From: Burhinus oedicnemus
Taxonomy: Eukaryota; Chordata; Aves; Charadriiformes; Burhinidae
Reading direction: 5' to 3'
Length of the DNA stretch: 64,000 bases
Assembly: GCA_008921705.1 (NCBI GenBank)
Contig: VFFE01007649.1
Coordinates: forward strand, 1,025,548 to 1,089,547
Both the position numbers and the translations under genes were made by a program. Under the pieces are notes generated by a model, which was not told where the DNA came from, did not search any database, and was given only the letters and a program-made list of their open reading frames with translations. Positions 11,787-23,766 of the stretch are shown in pieces (position 1 is the stretch's first letter; the number at the start of each line of letters is the position of its first letter).

Positions 11787-14700
11787 CATAGACCCAGCTT
11801 TCATTCTAGAATCAAGATCCTCGAGAGTATATTGCAACAAACATGTGGCTAAGGCTGATTCTCAGAATTGCTCTCAAGGAACATTAGCAATCTGGGTTTG
11901 CAGTTTTAAGGCTGCCTTTTGGTATAATACCTTCCACCGACAGGGTAACACAGAGAACATTTTGCCTGGTTATTCACGCTCTTGAAACTTTTTTGCAAAA
12001 CAAATGGAATTTCAATGTCTTTCCTTCCCTAAATCTTTCCTACACAGTCATCTTCTCTTTTCTTCTACTGAAATCTCTGTAAGTGGGAAAAAAAATACAG
12101 AGGAGAAGAAGGAAGAGAATAAAAAATCCACCGGCTGTAATTTCTAATTATCTGGCTGGGCCAAGACATGTCCCAGGATATTCCCTACTACACATATACA
12201 TTTCAGAAGGTTAAAGAAACTCACCTGGCTTTATCTACATGGTATACCACAAGCGTTTGTGAGCTCATTCTAACTATGTGCAGAGCTGAAAAAAAAACAC
12301 ATGACTGCATTAGTATCCAGAGAGTCTTGGGCATAAAGTTTATGACGATAAACCACACCAAGAAGCAGGGTATTTTAGCTCAGATTTGACATGCATTAAC
12401 ATGATCACATAGCTCTTGGATCAAGGCTGACATGCATCTTATCAGATGCTCAGAGAATGGACATAATATCTGTCACAGTATACTATGTAGGCATTTTCTC
12501 TCATAGAACAATAACAATAATAATAATCCCACTGTAATTATGAAATTTAAAATGAGGTATTCAGAATCTGACTACCTCATTGCCTCATTCTGTTTGTATT
12601 AGATGCTCAGACTTTAAGCTCTCTAGAAATCTGGATTATGTTCAAATATGCTTCTCAATGAACAGGAAAAGTAAACACAATATTAACTATAAGGCTGTTG
12701 TCAAACACTACATTCTGTATTTCTCTGCGTTACCTGGAAAGGATTTATTATTATTATCAGATGACAGACAATGATTTGCTTTTAGTTTCTTAAGAGATCA
12801 AGAGTATCTTTAAAGACTCACTTATTTTTAGAGCAGTGATTGATCAAGTAATAGTAGTGTTCATCATTGTGAGGCAAAATTTTAGTTAGTGAACTATCTA
12901 AATGACTGCCAAAAAATTCCTATAGTAAATTAACAAAGAGGAAAAAAAGGCAAAAGAAAGTGACAATGATAGTGCTGTGTCCTGAAAAGAAATCGAGCTG
13001 CTGTAGTTGTGAGAAACTGGAGCTGGGAATAACTTTCTGTGTATACATAGATCTATATAATTTAGCCTAGATTTGATTTTATAATATATATACTGCCAAA
13101 ACGGTAGCTACTTTTTGTTATTACTGTCATAAAAATCACCAAAGTCCACAGTCAGTTTTCAGATTATGTTGGACTTTATGCTGTATAAAGGGTCAGGAGG
13201 AGTTCCCATGTTTATAAAATACACAAAGTACAAATATCAGGAAAGGAAATGAACAAACTGTGTCAGACACTTTGATTATACTGCTTAACTTTTTAATGTA
13301 TATCCTTCTTTTTTCAGGTTCCAGGTTCTCAGGAGATTTTATTACACTTCTTTCCAGCCTTCCCAGTGGAAACATATATTCATGTAATATACATATATGT
13401 ATCTATATGTGTGATTCTTATATTGTTTGAAAGTTGCTCCTGTCTAGAAGACAACTCTGCAGAGTAGCAAGGATGTAGACACCTCACAGTCACCAGGCAG
13501 AGAATTACCGAAGTTCACCAAAACAAAATAGTGGAGAAGGGTGCTTTTTAAGCTCCCCTCCACTTAACTTTGACTTACTAAAACTGTTCTTTTGTGCAGT
13601 CTTTTGGATCTCATTGCGTGCATCAAAGATATGAGAGTCCTCGTTTCAGGTCTTATCTACTTAATATGTTCAAAACCACATAATCTGCCTTTTAAGATTT
13701 GTTTTAACTACGATGCAGGCTATTTACATGGCATATGTAAGGAGTTATCACTGTATAAATGTAGTTCTGTGGGTCTTGTTCTGATCTTCTCCCTATGCTG
13801 CTTATACAATTTTGCCTGCTAACATTATATAGTTATGAATGAAGATAATTGGTGGAATGTTCCCATCATATCAAGTGCTTCTGTGACATAAAGGCCTAGG
13901 GAAGGGCTGTAGATGTTGTTAAACTTAAAGATACACATCTTTTCTTCAAAAATTTGTACATTTGTACATTTTGGAACTTGCAGCAGCCAGGTTCTGAGAC
14001 CTGGATGATTTAAGTGCTTCTAAATCCTTCAGGATAAGAAAACAGTTAAAAGGAAACTCAGAGAGTCAGATCTTGGATTTAGGAAGCTGTGAACTTACTC
14101 TCTCTCATTTAATCTGGTATCTTAAGTAACAATAATACTTACTGTTTCGGAGTTGAATGACAACTATTCAAGTTATATTTGTTAATGACAACTTATTGTA
14201 ATCGTAAAGATGCTGCTATAAAATTAAAATATGCATTCCCTTTTATTCAGGTACAGAGCCTTCTTTTTTATTTAGGACACCAATTCCTTGGAAATACTAT
14301 TTTGAATATAGTTTGAGAAGGTCATCTTGTAGAATCTGTGTGGTATGAGGAATTAGCCCATTAATCTTTGCAGCTAATTGAAGAGAATTCAACTACCACC
14401 CAAATAAAGAACAAATGGCCTATAAAGAGCCTTGGATTGAAATGAGCAGTTTGATGTCAGTCCCTCAGATAAAAGCAACCTGAACCTCTGCAAAACAATT
14501 AATATCAGAACTTTCTCAAGTTTGGAAATAATACGGTGTTTCTATTGCCTTATTTTATCATCTGTAATTCATCTGTAGTACTCTGTTTTATGCATAATCA
14601 AAAGTATGGAGGCACTCCAGTGAAACCAGATCACACTTGTGGCCAGACCAAGATTGTGAGGATTCCAAAACCCAGAGTTTCAGACAAACTTACAGGAACT

Positions 14701-15488
14701 GAACAATATTAACCTCCCACCTCTTGACACAAATCTGTCATCTTCCTCTGTTTTCAAATGCATCTTTGAAAAGATAATTTTGTAATGATTATTATTTTGA
14801 GTAATATCTATTAAGCAATATTTGTAATAGCGATAGTGAAACAGAGACTTAAACAAGGTATATTAAAGTCAATGAATATCTTCCCTTCACTTTCAGTAGG
14901 CATGGGATCAAGACTCATACGATACATGTGCTGTGTTCCACTGTTGTTTCTGGGAGTAAAGTATTATTGATTAACTTAACTCTGTTGATTAAGCCTCCAC
15001 GGGGTTTAAAGATAATTTCCTATTTTCACTTGACTATAGAAGCTGGAGATTCTCTAAGACAATATATTTGTGTCTCTTTGGAGGGTTAGTTTACATGTGA
15101 GGTCTGTAGCTTAACAGAAAACATCATTACTACATGTGAATTCTGTACATGGCTTAGACAAGGTAGGAATTTTGTTGCCCCAGTCCTCAGAAACTTCTGG
15201 TGTTTGCTTAGATTAAAGCAAACTAGTTAACAAACCCCATATTTGAACTACAGTTGTTATTATGTATGATACAGAACTACATTTTATTTTGTTGTGGCTA
15301 GTGTAATGGCAACTTAGCATGGCATTTAGGTGCTTTTCAAAAGTTTTTGTAATACTTAAACTGTCATTCCCATCATAACCCAAGAATAGAAGAGAAGCAT
15401 ACTGAAATGGAATCAAATGTCTTTCTTATCTGGTCCTATTATCAAAAGCTGTCCTTAAGAAGACTATAATAACAGGGAAAACAGGAAT
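11787..15488. other. AT-rich unique sequence, no gene recognised
   Basis: I see no coding region, LTR or CR1 in this interval. It holds an (AAT)n simple repeat at 12.51 kb and an ATACATATATGTAT palindrome at about 13.39 kb. Open frames are below about 80 codons and do not resemble known proteins. Confidence 0.55.
12508..12527. repeat. (AAT)n microsatellite
   Basis: A short run of AAT/AAC trinucleotides, about six units. It is potentially length-polymorphic but otherwise unremarkable. Confidence 0.8.
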
Positions 15489-15489
15489 A

Positions 15490-16580
15490 GTACCACCTTT
15501 GAGTACCCTGTCAGCCTTCAAGCTTTTGTCGTTAAATAACTTCCTGCACTTCCCTCCCAATTCTCAGGTACCTCATAGGTTTTGAGAGAGACTGTGCATC
15601 AAGTCCTCTGGTTCATCTGTTTTGCCACCAGTTCTCTAAGGCCTTGGATGAAAATTGTCTGCTCCTGGCCTCTCATTACTGTCTATTTTGTCTGTAAGTT
15701 CTCCTAGGGGAGCTTCAAGTTGAAACACATTTTCTGAAATCCTTCCCTGATTAAACAAAAAAAAAAAAAAGGAAGGAAAAGAAAAAGAAAAGGGTGGGGG
15801 GGATGTTCTGGTGGGAAAGTCTTTACATGTTCTTCTGCACTGAACACAGCCACAAAGTGTCTATTCAGCTTTCTGCTGTGACTTTATTTTTCCTCAAAGC
15901 TTTTATACCCTGATAATCTGTGGGATTTAAAGTGCCTCAGACTTCTTGCTCCTGATGTGTTTGAAGAAAGATTTATTAATTTTACGTATTTTGCTAGTTG
16001 TACCTCAAAGTCTTCTTTCACCTAGATTTATGGAGTTTTTGAACTTTCCAGATATTACTTTTCTTCCATTTTCTTCATTTGGATGTGATCCCAGTGTTTT
16101 GAAGACTGCTTTCAAATAACTCCACTTGCCCCTGCCTTTTAACCATGCTTGCTTCTTTTCTCAGGGCTTTTATGAGTAGTATAGATTTGTTCTATGCTTC
16201 TAATACGGCTTCCTTAAGAAGTTTCCACGATGTGTGTAAGGTTTTAATTCCTTAACTGCCCTTTTAAACCTTTTTTTTTTTTATAACAACCTTTCAGAAT
16301 CTTAAGCTCACGTGGCATTAACTTGTGCAGACACTGAAGTGAAATTTTGTTTTTAATTAATGAATTCATGTGTTTTAAGTGAGAATTTCTTTTCTTTTGC
16401 TCATCTTTTTTGACATGATCTTGTTAGGGGTCAGTGCCACGCTGCTATCATTAAATTACAGTGATGCTAGGGAAGGAGGATGCTTTCAGATTCTGGGGCT
16501 TTTCCTAGTGCACAGTTTCTTCCCCGGGCAGCGCATTAGGACCACTTACAGCACATTTGTTAGTCAGCCATGACTGACAG
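15490..16580 (-). mobile_element. Ancient CR1/L3-type LINE relic, endonuclease to linker region
   Basis: The plus strand reads like the reverse complement of the middle of an old CR1/L3-type LINE ORF2. Recognisable words include TTTATTAATTTTACGTATTTTGCTAGTTGTACCTCAAAG-like text at about 15970-16015 (only partly conserved), TTCTTCATTTGGATGTGATC near 16072, CTTCCTTAAGAAGTTTCCA near 16210 and CCTTAACTGCCCTTTTAAACC near 16250. On the minus strand these correspond to the linker between the endonuclease and reverse-transcriptase domains. The stretch near 16440-16560 fits the end of the endonuclease domain. No open frame survives. The T- and A-rich interruptions (15757-15803 and 16271-16282) are later simple-repeat growth. 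Identification is from recalled family text, so the boundaries are approximate. The order of parts rules out its being the same copy as the relic at 22 kb. Confidence 0.6.
15757..15803 (+). repeat. Polypurine tract, A15 then GGAAGGAAAAG
   Basis: An A run is followed by GGAAGGAAAAGAAAAAGAAAAGGGT and then a G run. It lies inside the older CR1-like relic and is probably simple-repeat expansion. Such purine-only strands can form triplexes, but nothing here shows function. Confidence 0.75.
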
Positions 16581-17261
16581 TGTACTGCAGCTGTTCTAGG
16601 TGTACAGAAGATGATGACTGTTAGTGTCCCAACGGGCTGCCTATCTGTTTAACTTTTAAAACATAACATATGCTTTATAATGCTTTGCTTCAAAATCGGA
16701 TTGTATGTGGGAGATGGTATTTTTCAAAAGATTTAAAGACCTCTAGGGAAATGTTAAGAACGAATCCTAAATACTAAGAAGGTTTCCAAATGACACAAGT
16801 TTTATTTCCAAAGTTCAGCTTCCACAAAGTAGCAGTGAAACTCATTAAATCACTTATCTTCAAATTTGTCCTTGGGTCAAATAGCTGTTTCCAAATCTTT
16901 CTTTCTGAACCACCATGATGTGGTAAAATAGTAGGGTTTTTTTCCTGTCTTTCTCTAATAAAATCAATGGTGTTTTTTATGGTAACAAGTACTGAAGGAA
17001 GTGGGATTTTGTCCTTACATGCTATCTTAAGAAAAATACTTTAGGTCAATATGGTGATTTGGATGTTATAATTCCAAAATTGTTTTGGTTTTAAGCCTTA
17101 TGTTTTGAAGACTTTTTTTCTCTGTTTTCTGCAAGACAGACATACCATTGGGGGAGCCATAAGGCAGTTTCTGTAAAAGATCAAAAAATGATGATTTAAG
17201 ATGACCAAAATAAATGTAAATACTCTCACATTGAACTAATTCTTCTTCCTTTGCATTACAT

Positions 17262-17292
17262 TTAAAAAACAAAACAAAACAAAACAACAAAC
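17262..17292. repeat. (AAAAC)n simple repeat
   Basis: Four to five AAAAC units follow an A run. Simple repeat. Confidence 0.8.
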
Positions 17293-17936
17293 CACAACTG
17301 TTTAATATTTATTCAAATACAAAATAACACAAATATGGTTGATTTCAAAAGAGGGAAATGTTGTACTGAATTAAATGTGTGCAGCTTTCTGTTGATAAAC
17401 CAGATGGTATTGGAAGTAATATCATGTTTTCTGTAGAAAAGAAAAAAAAAATTGAAAGCTGTAATTTCTAATGCCATACTCTACTTGTGAAGTTAAATGC
17501 TGTTAGTAAAAGTTCCTATATAGATTGTACTAATCCAAAGAAAATAAATTGTGCTGATAATAAACCTACATTTTCCAATTGTCCTAATAGTCTACTATAT
17601 GGGGTCTTTTGCTCAGATTTTTTTATAATAATTTTAATATTTTCTGGCTGTATTTGTTAATGAATTTTATGAATCTAACACAGAAATTTTCCTCTAAATT
17701 TTGCATAGGTATTTTACCCTGACTTAGATTAAAGAGAAAAGTTATTGTGTGTACTTATCTCTAATGACTATTTTATAACCAAATATTTTGGCACAATTTT
17801 TTTGTACTCAGAACAGGAAATTCCTTGTCAGATCAGCCCAAAAGTGTCAATAACCATAGTGACACGTGCAGGGACTTCCATGAATTTTGGAAGCAGCTCA
17901 GAATTTGAAAACAGTTAATATGGCTTGGGAATAAAA

Positions 17937-17978
17937 AGAAAAAAACCCCAACCAAACCCAAACCCCCAAAACCCTACA
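17937..17978. repeat. A/C-rich tract (AAACCC-like)
   Basis: The plus strand is nearly all A and C with CCAAACCC words, giving a G/T-rich minus strand. It is loosely telomere-like in composition, but the unit is irregular and not TTAGGG. Treat it as low complexity. Confidence 0.7.
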
Positions 17979-18642
17979 ATTTTTATAATCCTTTTATTTT
18001 TCTTAGTCCTACCAACATTACTTTAAAGTCTTCTATTACTGTAAAAATAACATGTTATTGAATACTCCAGATTCTTGCTTTCAGTAAAATCTTCAGGAAT
18101 TAATTGAAAAGATTAAATAACTGGTGGGTGAAACTAATACTTCTTACTACTTTAGGTTTTTTTACCTTTCATTTTCATTTGGGACTCTTAATCTCCCTTA
18201 TCTTAATAGGACCTGGTCTTCAGAAAATGGTGATTATGCAATCCACCTTAAAGCAGTTTGCATTGAGAAGCTCTGAAAATGTGGACAAAGTATGGTAGCT
18301 CTTCCACTGTAGTGTTATGTTGAAACTTGACCTCAATCCTTCTAGGCTTTTTTATAGTTATATCTCTAGCTCTCTCTCTATATGTCTATGTATAAAAGAA
18401 ACTAGTTGTGATAAACCCATGAACCTGTCACTAAATTTGTGCTTTATGAGAAACTGGCTGTTTATTAATGAGTCTTGTTTGTCTGTCTGTTTTTCCACAG
18501 GGTATTCCTGTTTGATAACCAGTCTTGACCTTTGGCTAGATCACTACTTAAACTTTGGTAACAGCAGCTAATGAAAGAGTTTGTCAGAGGTAATGAAACA
18601 TTGTTTTCTATCAGTAGATCTCATCATTAGCAACAAATGGCA

Positions 18643-18666
18643 GATTGATTGATTGATTGATTGATT
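18643..18666. repeat. (GATT)6 microsatellite
   Basis: Six perfect GATT units. A good candidate for a length-polymorphic marker. Confidence 0.9.
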
Positions 18667-19194
18667 TTCCAAATGCACAGAAGGAAACCAAGTAAGGATC
18701 TGGATACTATTCTAAAGGTCACGCTCCAGACTCAGACCTAACAGCTTCACTGCACTTCCTTGCAATTTTAATTACATATAAGAGAATATATTAAAGCATG
18801 CAACCAAAGTTTTGCCATACTTGTCCTACAAAATAAATGTCATGTTTCCTACCAGAATTAGTCTCAATACTTATCTGAAATTTTATTCATAGTAGATTTT
18901 CTAGTAGTTTTTCTACTTGAGTCTTGGATATTTTTGTAAATAATATTTCAATATATTCTTTTGAAGGACACCAATTCTATTCTGTTTAAGTTTTCTTAAT
19001 TTCTCTTTACACTACAGTACTGTATTACTGCCTTGTAGTGATAATTTCATAAGAAATACCTATTATTCCTAAGAACTTTTTACTCCAAACCACTAATAAA
19101 GTTGTCAATCAATAATATTGAATATTAATTATCAAATTAATTTAAATAAATTTCGATAAATAGTGGTAGTCTATAATGAAGTATCAAATCCTGT

Positions 19195-19229
19195 TTTTTT
19201 TTAACACAGAAGTTCTATGTTAAAAAAAA
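19195..19229. repeat. Perfect inverted repeat, 12-bp arms
   Basis: The left arm TTTTTTTTAACA (19195-19206) is the exact reverse complement of TGTTAAAAAAAA (19218-19229), separated by 11 bases. Because most of each arm is a T or A run, a chance origin is plausible. The four ordered bases AACA/TGTT add a little support. Confidence 0.6.
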
Positions 19230-22009
19230 GTTCTATGTATATATATGTATTTTTTAAAAAAAGTCCAAATTTCTATGCAAACCACCAATACCTTTGTTTT
19301 CATCTCCTGTGAATCTTTTGTATTCTCTGATAGTAAGCTTTCTGAAGAATTTCTAACATATTGCAGATGAACAACTGTCAGCTTTATTGCTTTGTACTGT
19401 TCTGGATCAAACAGAAGAAAACTGAGTGTAGTTGAATGTAAAGCATTATTTTACCAATTAAATCAAACTCTTTTATAAATAGAAATCATCACATGTGAAC
19501 CGCTATACAGCTGTATGGAATGTACTTTACAACAATAAACTTGTTCTTTTCAGAAGTGCTGACAGAATAAAATGGATTCAGAACTTAGCAAAACAGTTCC
19601 AATACCTTATACACCTTGAATAATTTTATTCTTTTTAAGAAAAGATTAAACTTTAAGGTGGAAAATTGGTTGCCGTATTGTACTTAAAGGGCATACGCCA
19701 AAACTGCTGCAAAAGTCTTCTGTGAACGTCTGCAGCATTTTAGACAACTTACATTTCTTTTAACCTTATGAGGATTCCTTTAACTTTTGCATCAGATCCT
19801 TACTCCGAGTGAACATCACTTACCTCTTGTTCTCTGTAATCTCTCAGAGCCAAAAGTGTTCTATTTTAATATCTTTATCCTTTTAAAAAATGTTTTTCTC
19901 TGGTTAATATGACCGTAACTCATACAATAATTTTAACATCATGAAAATGTTAACATTTTAAAGCAATTGAAACAATAAGCACGGAATTACTTTGCTTAGG
20001 TCATTGAACTCTTTTTCTTAGTGCTTTCCTATAAAACCATCAGAAGTTTCCATCTTCTTTGTGAGTCACCGAGAATACTAAATAATGCTTACCTTATTTA
20101 AGGTATAAACTGTAGCTTTTTAACAGACTAAATATCCTGATGCACGTGAGTTTGCATTCAAGTCTTAGAAAAAAATATGAAAAGCATTGTTACATATTAC
20201 TCTGCATTGTCCTAAAAATCTATTAGAATTTTAGGCATTGAATCAAATAAACTATCCCCACCATTACTCCAAGCTTCATTTTAATATTCTGTATAAACTC
20301 AAAGGACCATTTGTCTTTTTAAAGGATGAGGTTCTCTTGCAATAGATCTAAATGTACAGTGTGAATTATTTATGTATCAGGCAGCATAACTAGATGATTC
20401 TGTTTTTCTCTGAAGAATTTTCTCACTTTAATGGAAGTCTATAGGTAAATGAAATATCCTTCCATCCATAGGTTTCCAGATGTCCTTTTGGTCATATGTG
20501 TATTTATGTTATGCCGAAAGTACAGCATTTCCCATTTGACTGTTCACTAGAATCTATATTTTAAAAAAACAAAACATTAATGGTAAATTCATACATGGGA
20601 GATCCAATGTTCCTTTCCATGTTCCCACTTCTGGGAACTCATGGAAGTACTGTTCTAAAAAATACTTTGTTACTGACCTTTCCTTATGCAGGGACGTTTC
20701 ATTTTGCACAGGTTCTACCCAACAGCAAAGTTTATATGAAAGAAGAGGTATGGGAAAAGCTTCATAGCTACATTTCTTGCAGACCTGTGATATGGTTTTA
20801 TTACAGCTTCTAGGTATGTGTGGATACTGAGGACCAACCATTGGCTTGCTGTGATTGGGGAAACTAACCCATGACTCTTAAAGCAATTTGCTCTGTCTTC
20901 TAATACTTCTTACCGTACAAGTGAAATACTAGAGAAGAACAGGCAGGTGCATAGCTATTCTGTGGAACTTAGAGAAATTGTTTTACCTGACACTCTATAT
21001 TAATCTTCATGGTTGTTCTTTAATTATGCATACACCTAGGGTTTCCCCCTCCTTCTCACAGTACTAGCAATGATTAACATTCTTAGTACCAAATTATGCC
21101 TTTGGCATGTTATAGCAGTTACTAGTTATAATCACAGTCAATGTTGCTTGCAAATTAACTTGTTTCTAAGAATCATAGTTGTAGATATTATGGCCTGACT
21201 TATTAATATTAAACGGTAGAACTAATGTTGTTTCTGCAAGAGGCTTGGCACTTTAAGGACTAATCAATTTTTGCTATCCATCAAAGCACGGTTCTATTTA
21301 TTATCTCTTTTTTTTCTCCTTCTCTTTCTCCCTTTTTTTTAGTCTTACTAAATTCATAATTGCTCTTTTTGTTTGAATTTTGATCACTTATTTGCATATC
21401 ATTTGTCCCAATTTGAAATCCAATTTTCTAGTATGGTATGTTATCATGAATTTTTCATCTCTGTGCCTTATTACACATAAAAGCAAATGACAGTGAACAT
21501 TAAATAAGTTTCAAAGTATTAATGATCTATTTAATACTGGTTCCTTAAGAAAACTTGTTGAGTAACAAAATTCAGTACTTTAAAATTGGAGAAAAGGAAG
21601 TGTAAATTTAAATCTACATTAAAATCATTACAATCTCTATTTTATTATGACGATACTGTTCCAACTGGGTACTGTATCAAACTGTATAAAACAATATCTT
21701 GCTGAAAAATACAGTAGCTCTTTTGTAACCTTTTGCTTGAACATCCGTTTCTGCATGTGTGTGGGTTGTATAACTCATTGTATGCTTAAATAATATACTA
21801 TTAATTCACAATCTTGTGCATATTTAACATAAGAGTATATATTTTGATTCTAGGAAATCATACAGGTAAAGTAACTTTTATTCTTGCGTTTAATGTTGTA
21901 CATTGTAATAGGGAAATATTTAATAAATCAGAACTTGAAATATAGCTCAGCTACTCTATTCCTTTGCTAAAGGTTGATGCTATATATACACCTTGGTTAT
22001 CCCTAGCCT

Positions 22010-23230
22010 TTGAAATCTAGAGAGAGTACATCTCCTCAGACATGCTGCTGCAATGTTTCCCATTCTCATTGTTAGAAAGCTTTTCTCAATCTTGAGTTGA
22101 AGGTTTGCTTTAATGAAGACTACTGATTACTATTTGTCTTGAGCTTGGTGGACACAGGAAAATAATGTAACACTGGTAACTTTTATAACAACGCTTTTAA
22201 CATATCTTACTGTTACCCTTATATCCCACTCTCTTTTATTCTAGATAAACCCCCTTCCCCAAACAATATTCCTTTCGAGATGGTTTAAAACTATCTTCCT
22301 TCTCCTGAAATCCATGTTTATTAAATCATTCTTGAACTACAATCACAATTAGTTGAACTATTATATCCTGTGATTTCCATTTGACATTCTTACTAGCGCA
22401 GCCCAGAAGAATATTTGTCTCATTTGCAGAACGTCAAGCTGTTGACTCCTATCAAGCCTGTAGTCTGGTCTAGACCATGATGTTCGTTTCCTTCAGTGTC
22501 TGCTGGATATTCCTAATTTTGTATTTGTCACTTCTGAAGTGTAGTACTTTGCACTTGTTTTTATTGGATATTATCTTGTTGATCTTAGACCTTTCTCCAC
22601 TCTATCAAAAGGATTTTCATCCTGACCTGAAGAGTGTTTGCAAATCTACCTATCTGTTTACCATCTGTGAATGGTCTAAGTGCTGCCTTTAGCTCATCAT
22701 TCAGTTTGCTAACAAAGATGTTTCAGAGGACTGAGCTGAAGGTCCTCTTGGAATATAAATTATAACAGCTACTTCTGCAGAAATGTTTTAGCCTATTATA
22801 CATCTATTTTTTAGTGACTGAATATGAATAGGGGTTTGTTTTTAATGTTTCTGTGGAAGGATGGAATGTCAAAAGCTTTATATGGCATTTTCACTTCTGC
22901 TGAATGTTGTCTTATAATATTATTCTAGCTACCCTATGAAAGGAGTAAATTGGATTGTGCTAGATTTTTGGTTTGTGTTTTTTGTTTTTTATTCATTTTG
23001 TTCTGTTTTTAAATCTTCCTTACTATTCCCTCTATACTTTGAAATGAATATTTGATGTTTGGTTCCCATTCTCTGTCTCGTAACAGACTAAAAGTAACTG
23101 CTTGATAATTCTTTGTTATTCTCCTCCCCTCCCATCTTTTGAAAGATAGCCACTCTGTATCTGCCCCTTTCCTGGTTCTCAGTGACTGATACTATAACCA
23201 GTGTTATGATAAAGAGATTATTTTCTCTAC
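22010..23230 (-). mobile_element. Ancient CR1/L3-type LINE relic, RT C-terminal half to 3' region
   Basis: On the minus strand this stretch follows the order of an old CR1/L3 element from reverse transcriptase towards the 3' end. On the plus strand, 22010-22250 matches the complement of the 3' part (CATTGTTAGAAAGCTTTTCTC, then TCTAGATAAACCCCCTT). The best block is 22500-22740, with GTATTTGTCACTTCTGAAGT, TAGTACTTTGCACTTG, ATCTTGTTGATCTTAGACC and AACAAAGATGTTTCAGAGGAC, which are complementary to the region after the catalytic FADD motif. At 22860-22900 ATGTCAAAAGCTTTATATGG, and near 23130-23180 TTTTGAAAGATAGCCACTCTGTATCTGCCCC, continue the same colinear match. Many stops and indels leave no open frame. 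This is a much older insertion than the CR1 copies at 25.6 and 41.8 kb. The outer boundaries are uncertain. Confidence 0.72.
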
Positions 23231-23624
23231 CATTTTGTTATCACCACAGATAAAAACACTTTGCTTAACAGATGCTGTCAGAGTTTGTATTTGTTCATTG
23301 GATATTGTTATCTTACTCAAATATCCTAATTGGAGTATTTGACCTAAAGCATTTATAGGGGAGTTGAAAGCATTTTCTTGCACTTTACCATGGAAAGTGA
23401 AATATTCACACTGCTTTACAGCGTAAAAAGACATAACAGTCTACCCGTTATTAAACCCCTTTCTATCTAAATAAATTTCTTCTGAGAATTACCCAATAGT
23501 TAATTTAGCCAGTGTCTGCTGGAACACGTTCATGAACTGCTCTTAGAACATGTTAAAATTAACACCATCTAGGTAGCTTATTGGGTTTATTCACATGCAA
23601 TAAGCATTCTGTGATGCACTTGTG

Positions 23625-23766
23625 ATGCAAGCAATATTATTTCCCTTTTTCAAATTAAGGCATAGACTCTGCAGTAGCTTGTCAAAGATCACCTCAACAG
23701 ACCAGCAACAGTGCAAGGATTTAGTGTCTTCATAGTCTGAATTCTCTTCTGCTAAAACTATGAACT
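23625..23766 (+). mobile_element. MIR-like ancient SINE (CORE-SINE) relic
   Basis: The plus strand follows the layout of a mammalian-wide interspersed repeat. It runs ATTATTTCCCTTTTTCAAATTAAGG (compare the MIR stretch ATTATCCCCATTTTACAGATGAGG), then AGTAGCTTGTCAAAGATCACC (compare CTTGCCCAAGGTCAC), then GTGCAAGGATTTAG (compare GGGATTTGAAC), then a TCTGAATTCTCTTCTGCT-like end. About 140 bp are alignable by eye with many substitutions. MIR copies predate the bird-mammal split, and a few are known to persist in bird genomes. No RNA polymerase III promoter is evident in the remaining sequence. Confidence 0.5.

Larger units (their letters stand above)
16581..22008. other. AT-rich unique sequence, no gene recognised
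   Basis: No element or gene is recognised. Contents worth noting are an (AAAAC)n tract at 17.26 kb, a C/A-rich tract at 17.94 kb that is the complement type of the T/G tracts elsewhere, a (GATT)6 microsatellite at 18.64 kb, and a perfect 12-bp-stem inverted repeat at 19.20 kb. Open frames of 60-95 codons near 18.1-18.6 and 20.6-20.8 kb show no domain. The two at 20.6 kb overlap on opposite strands. Confidence 0.55.
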
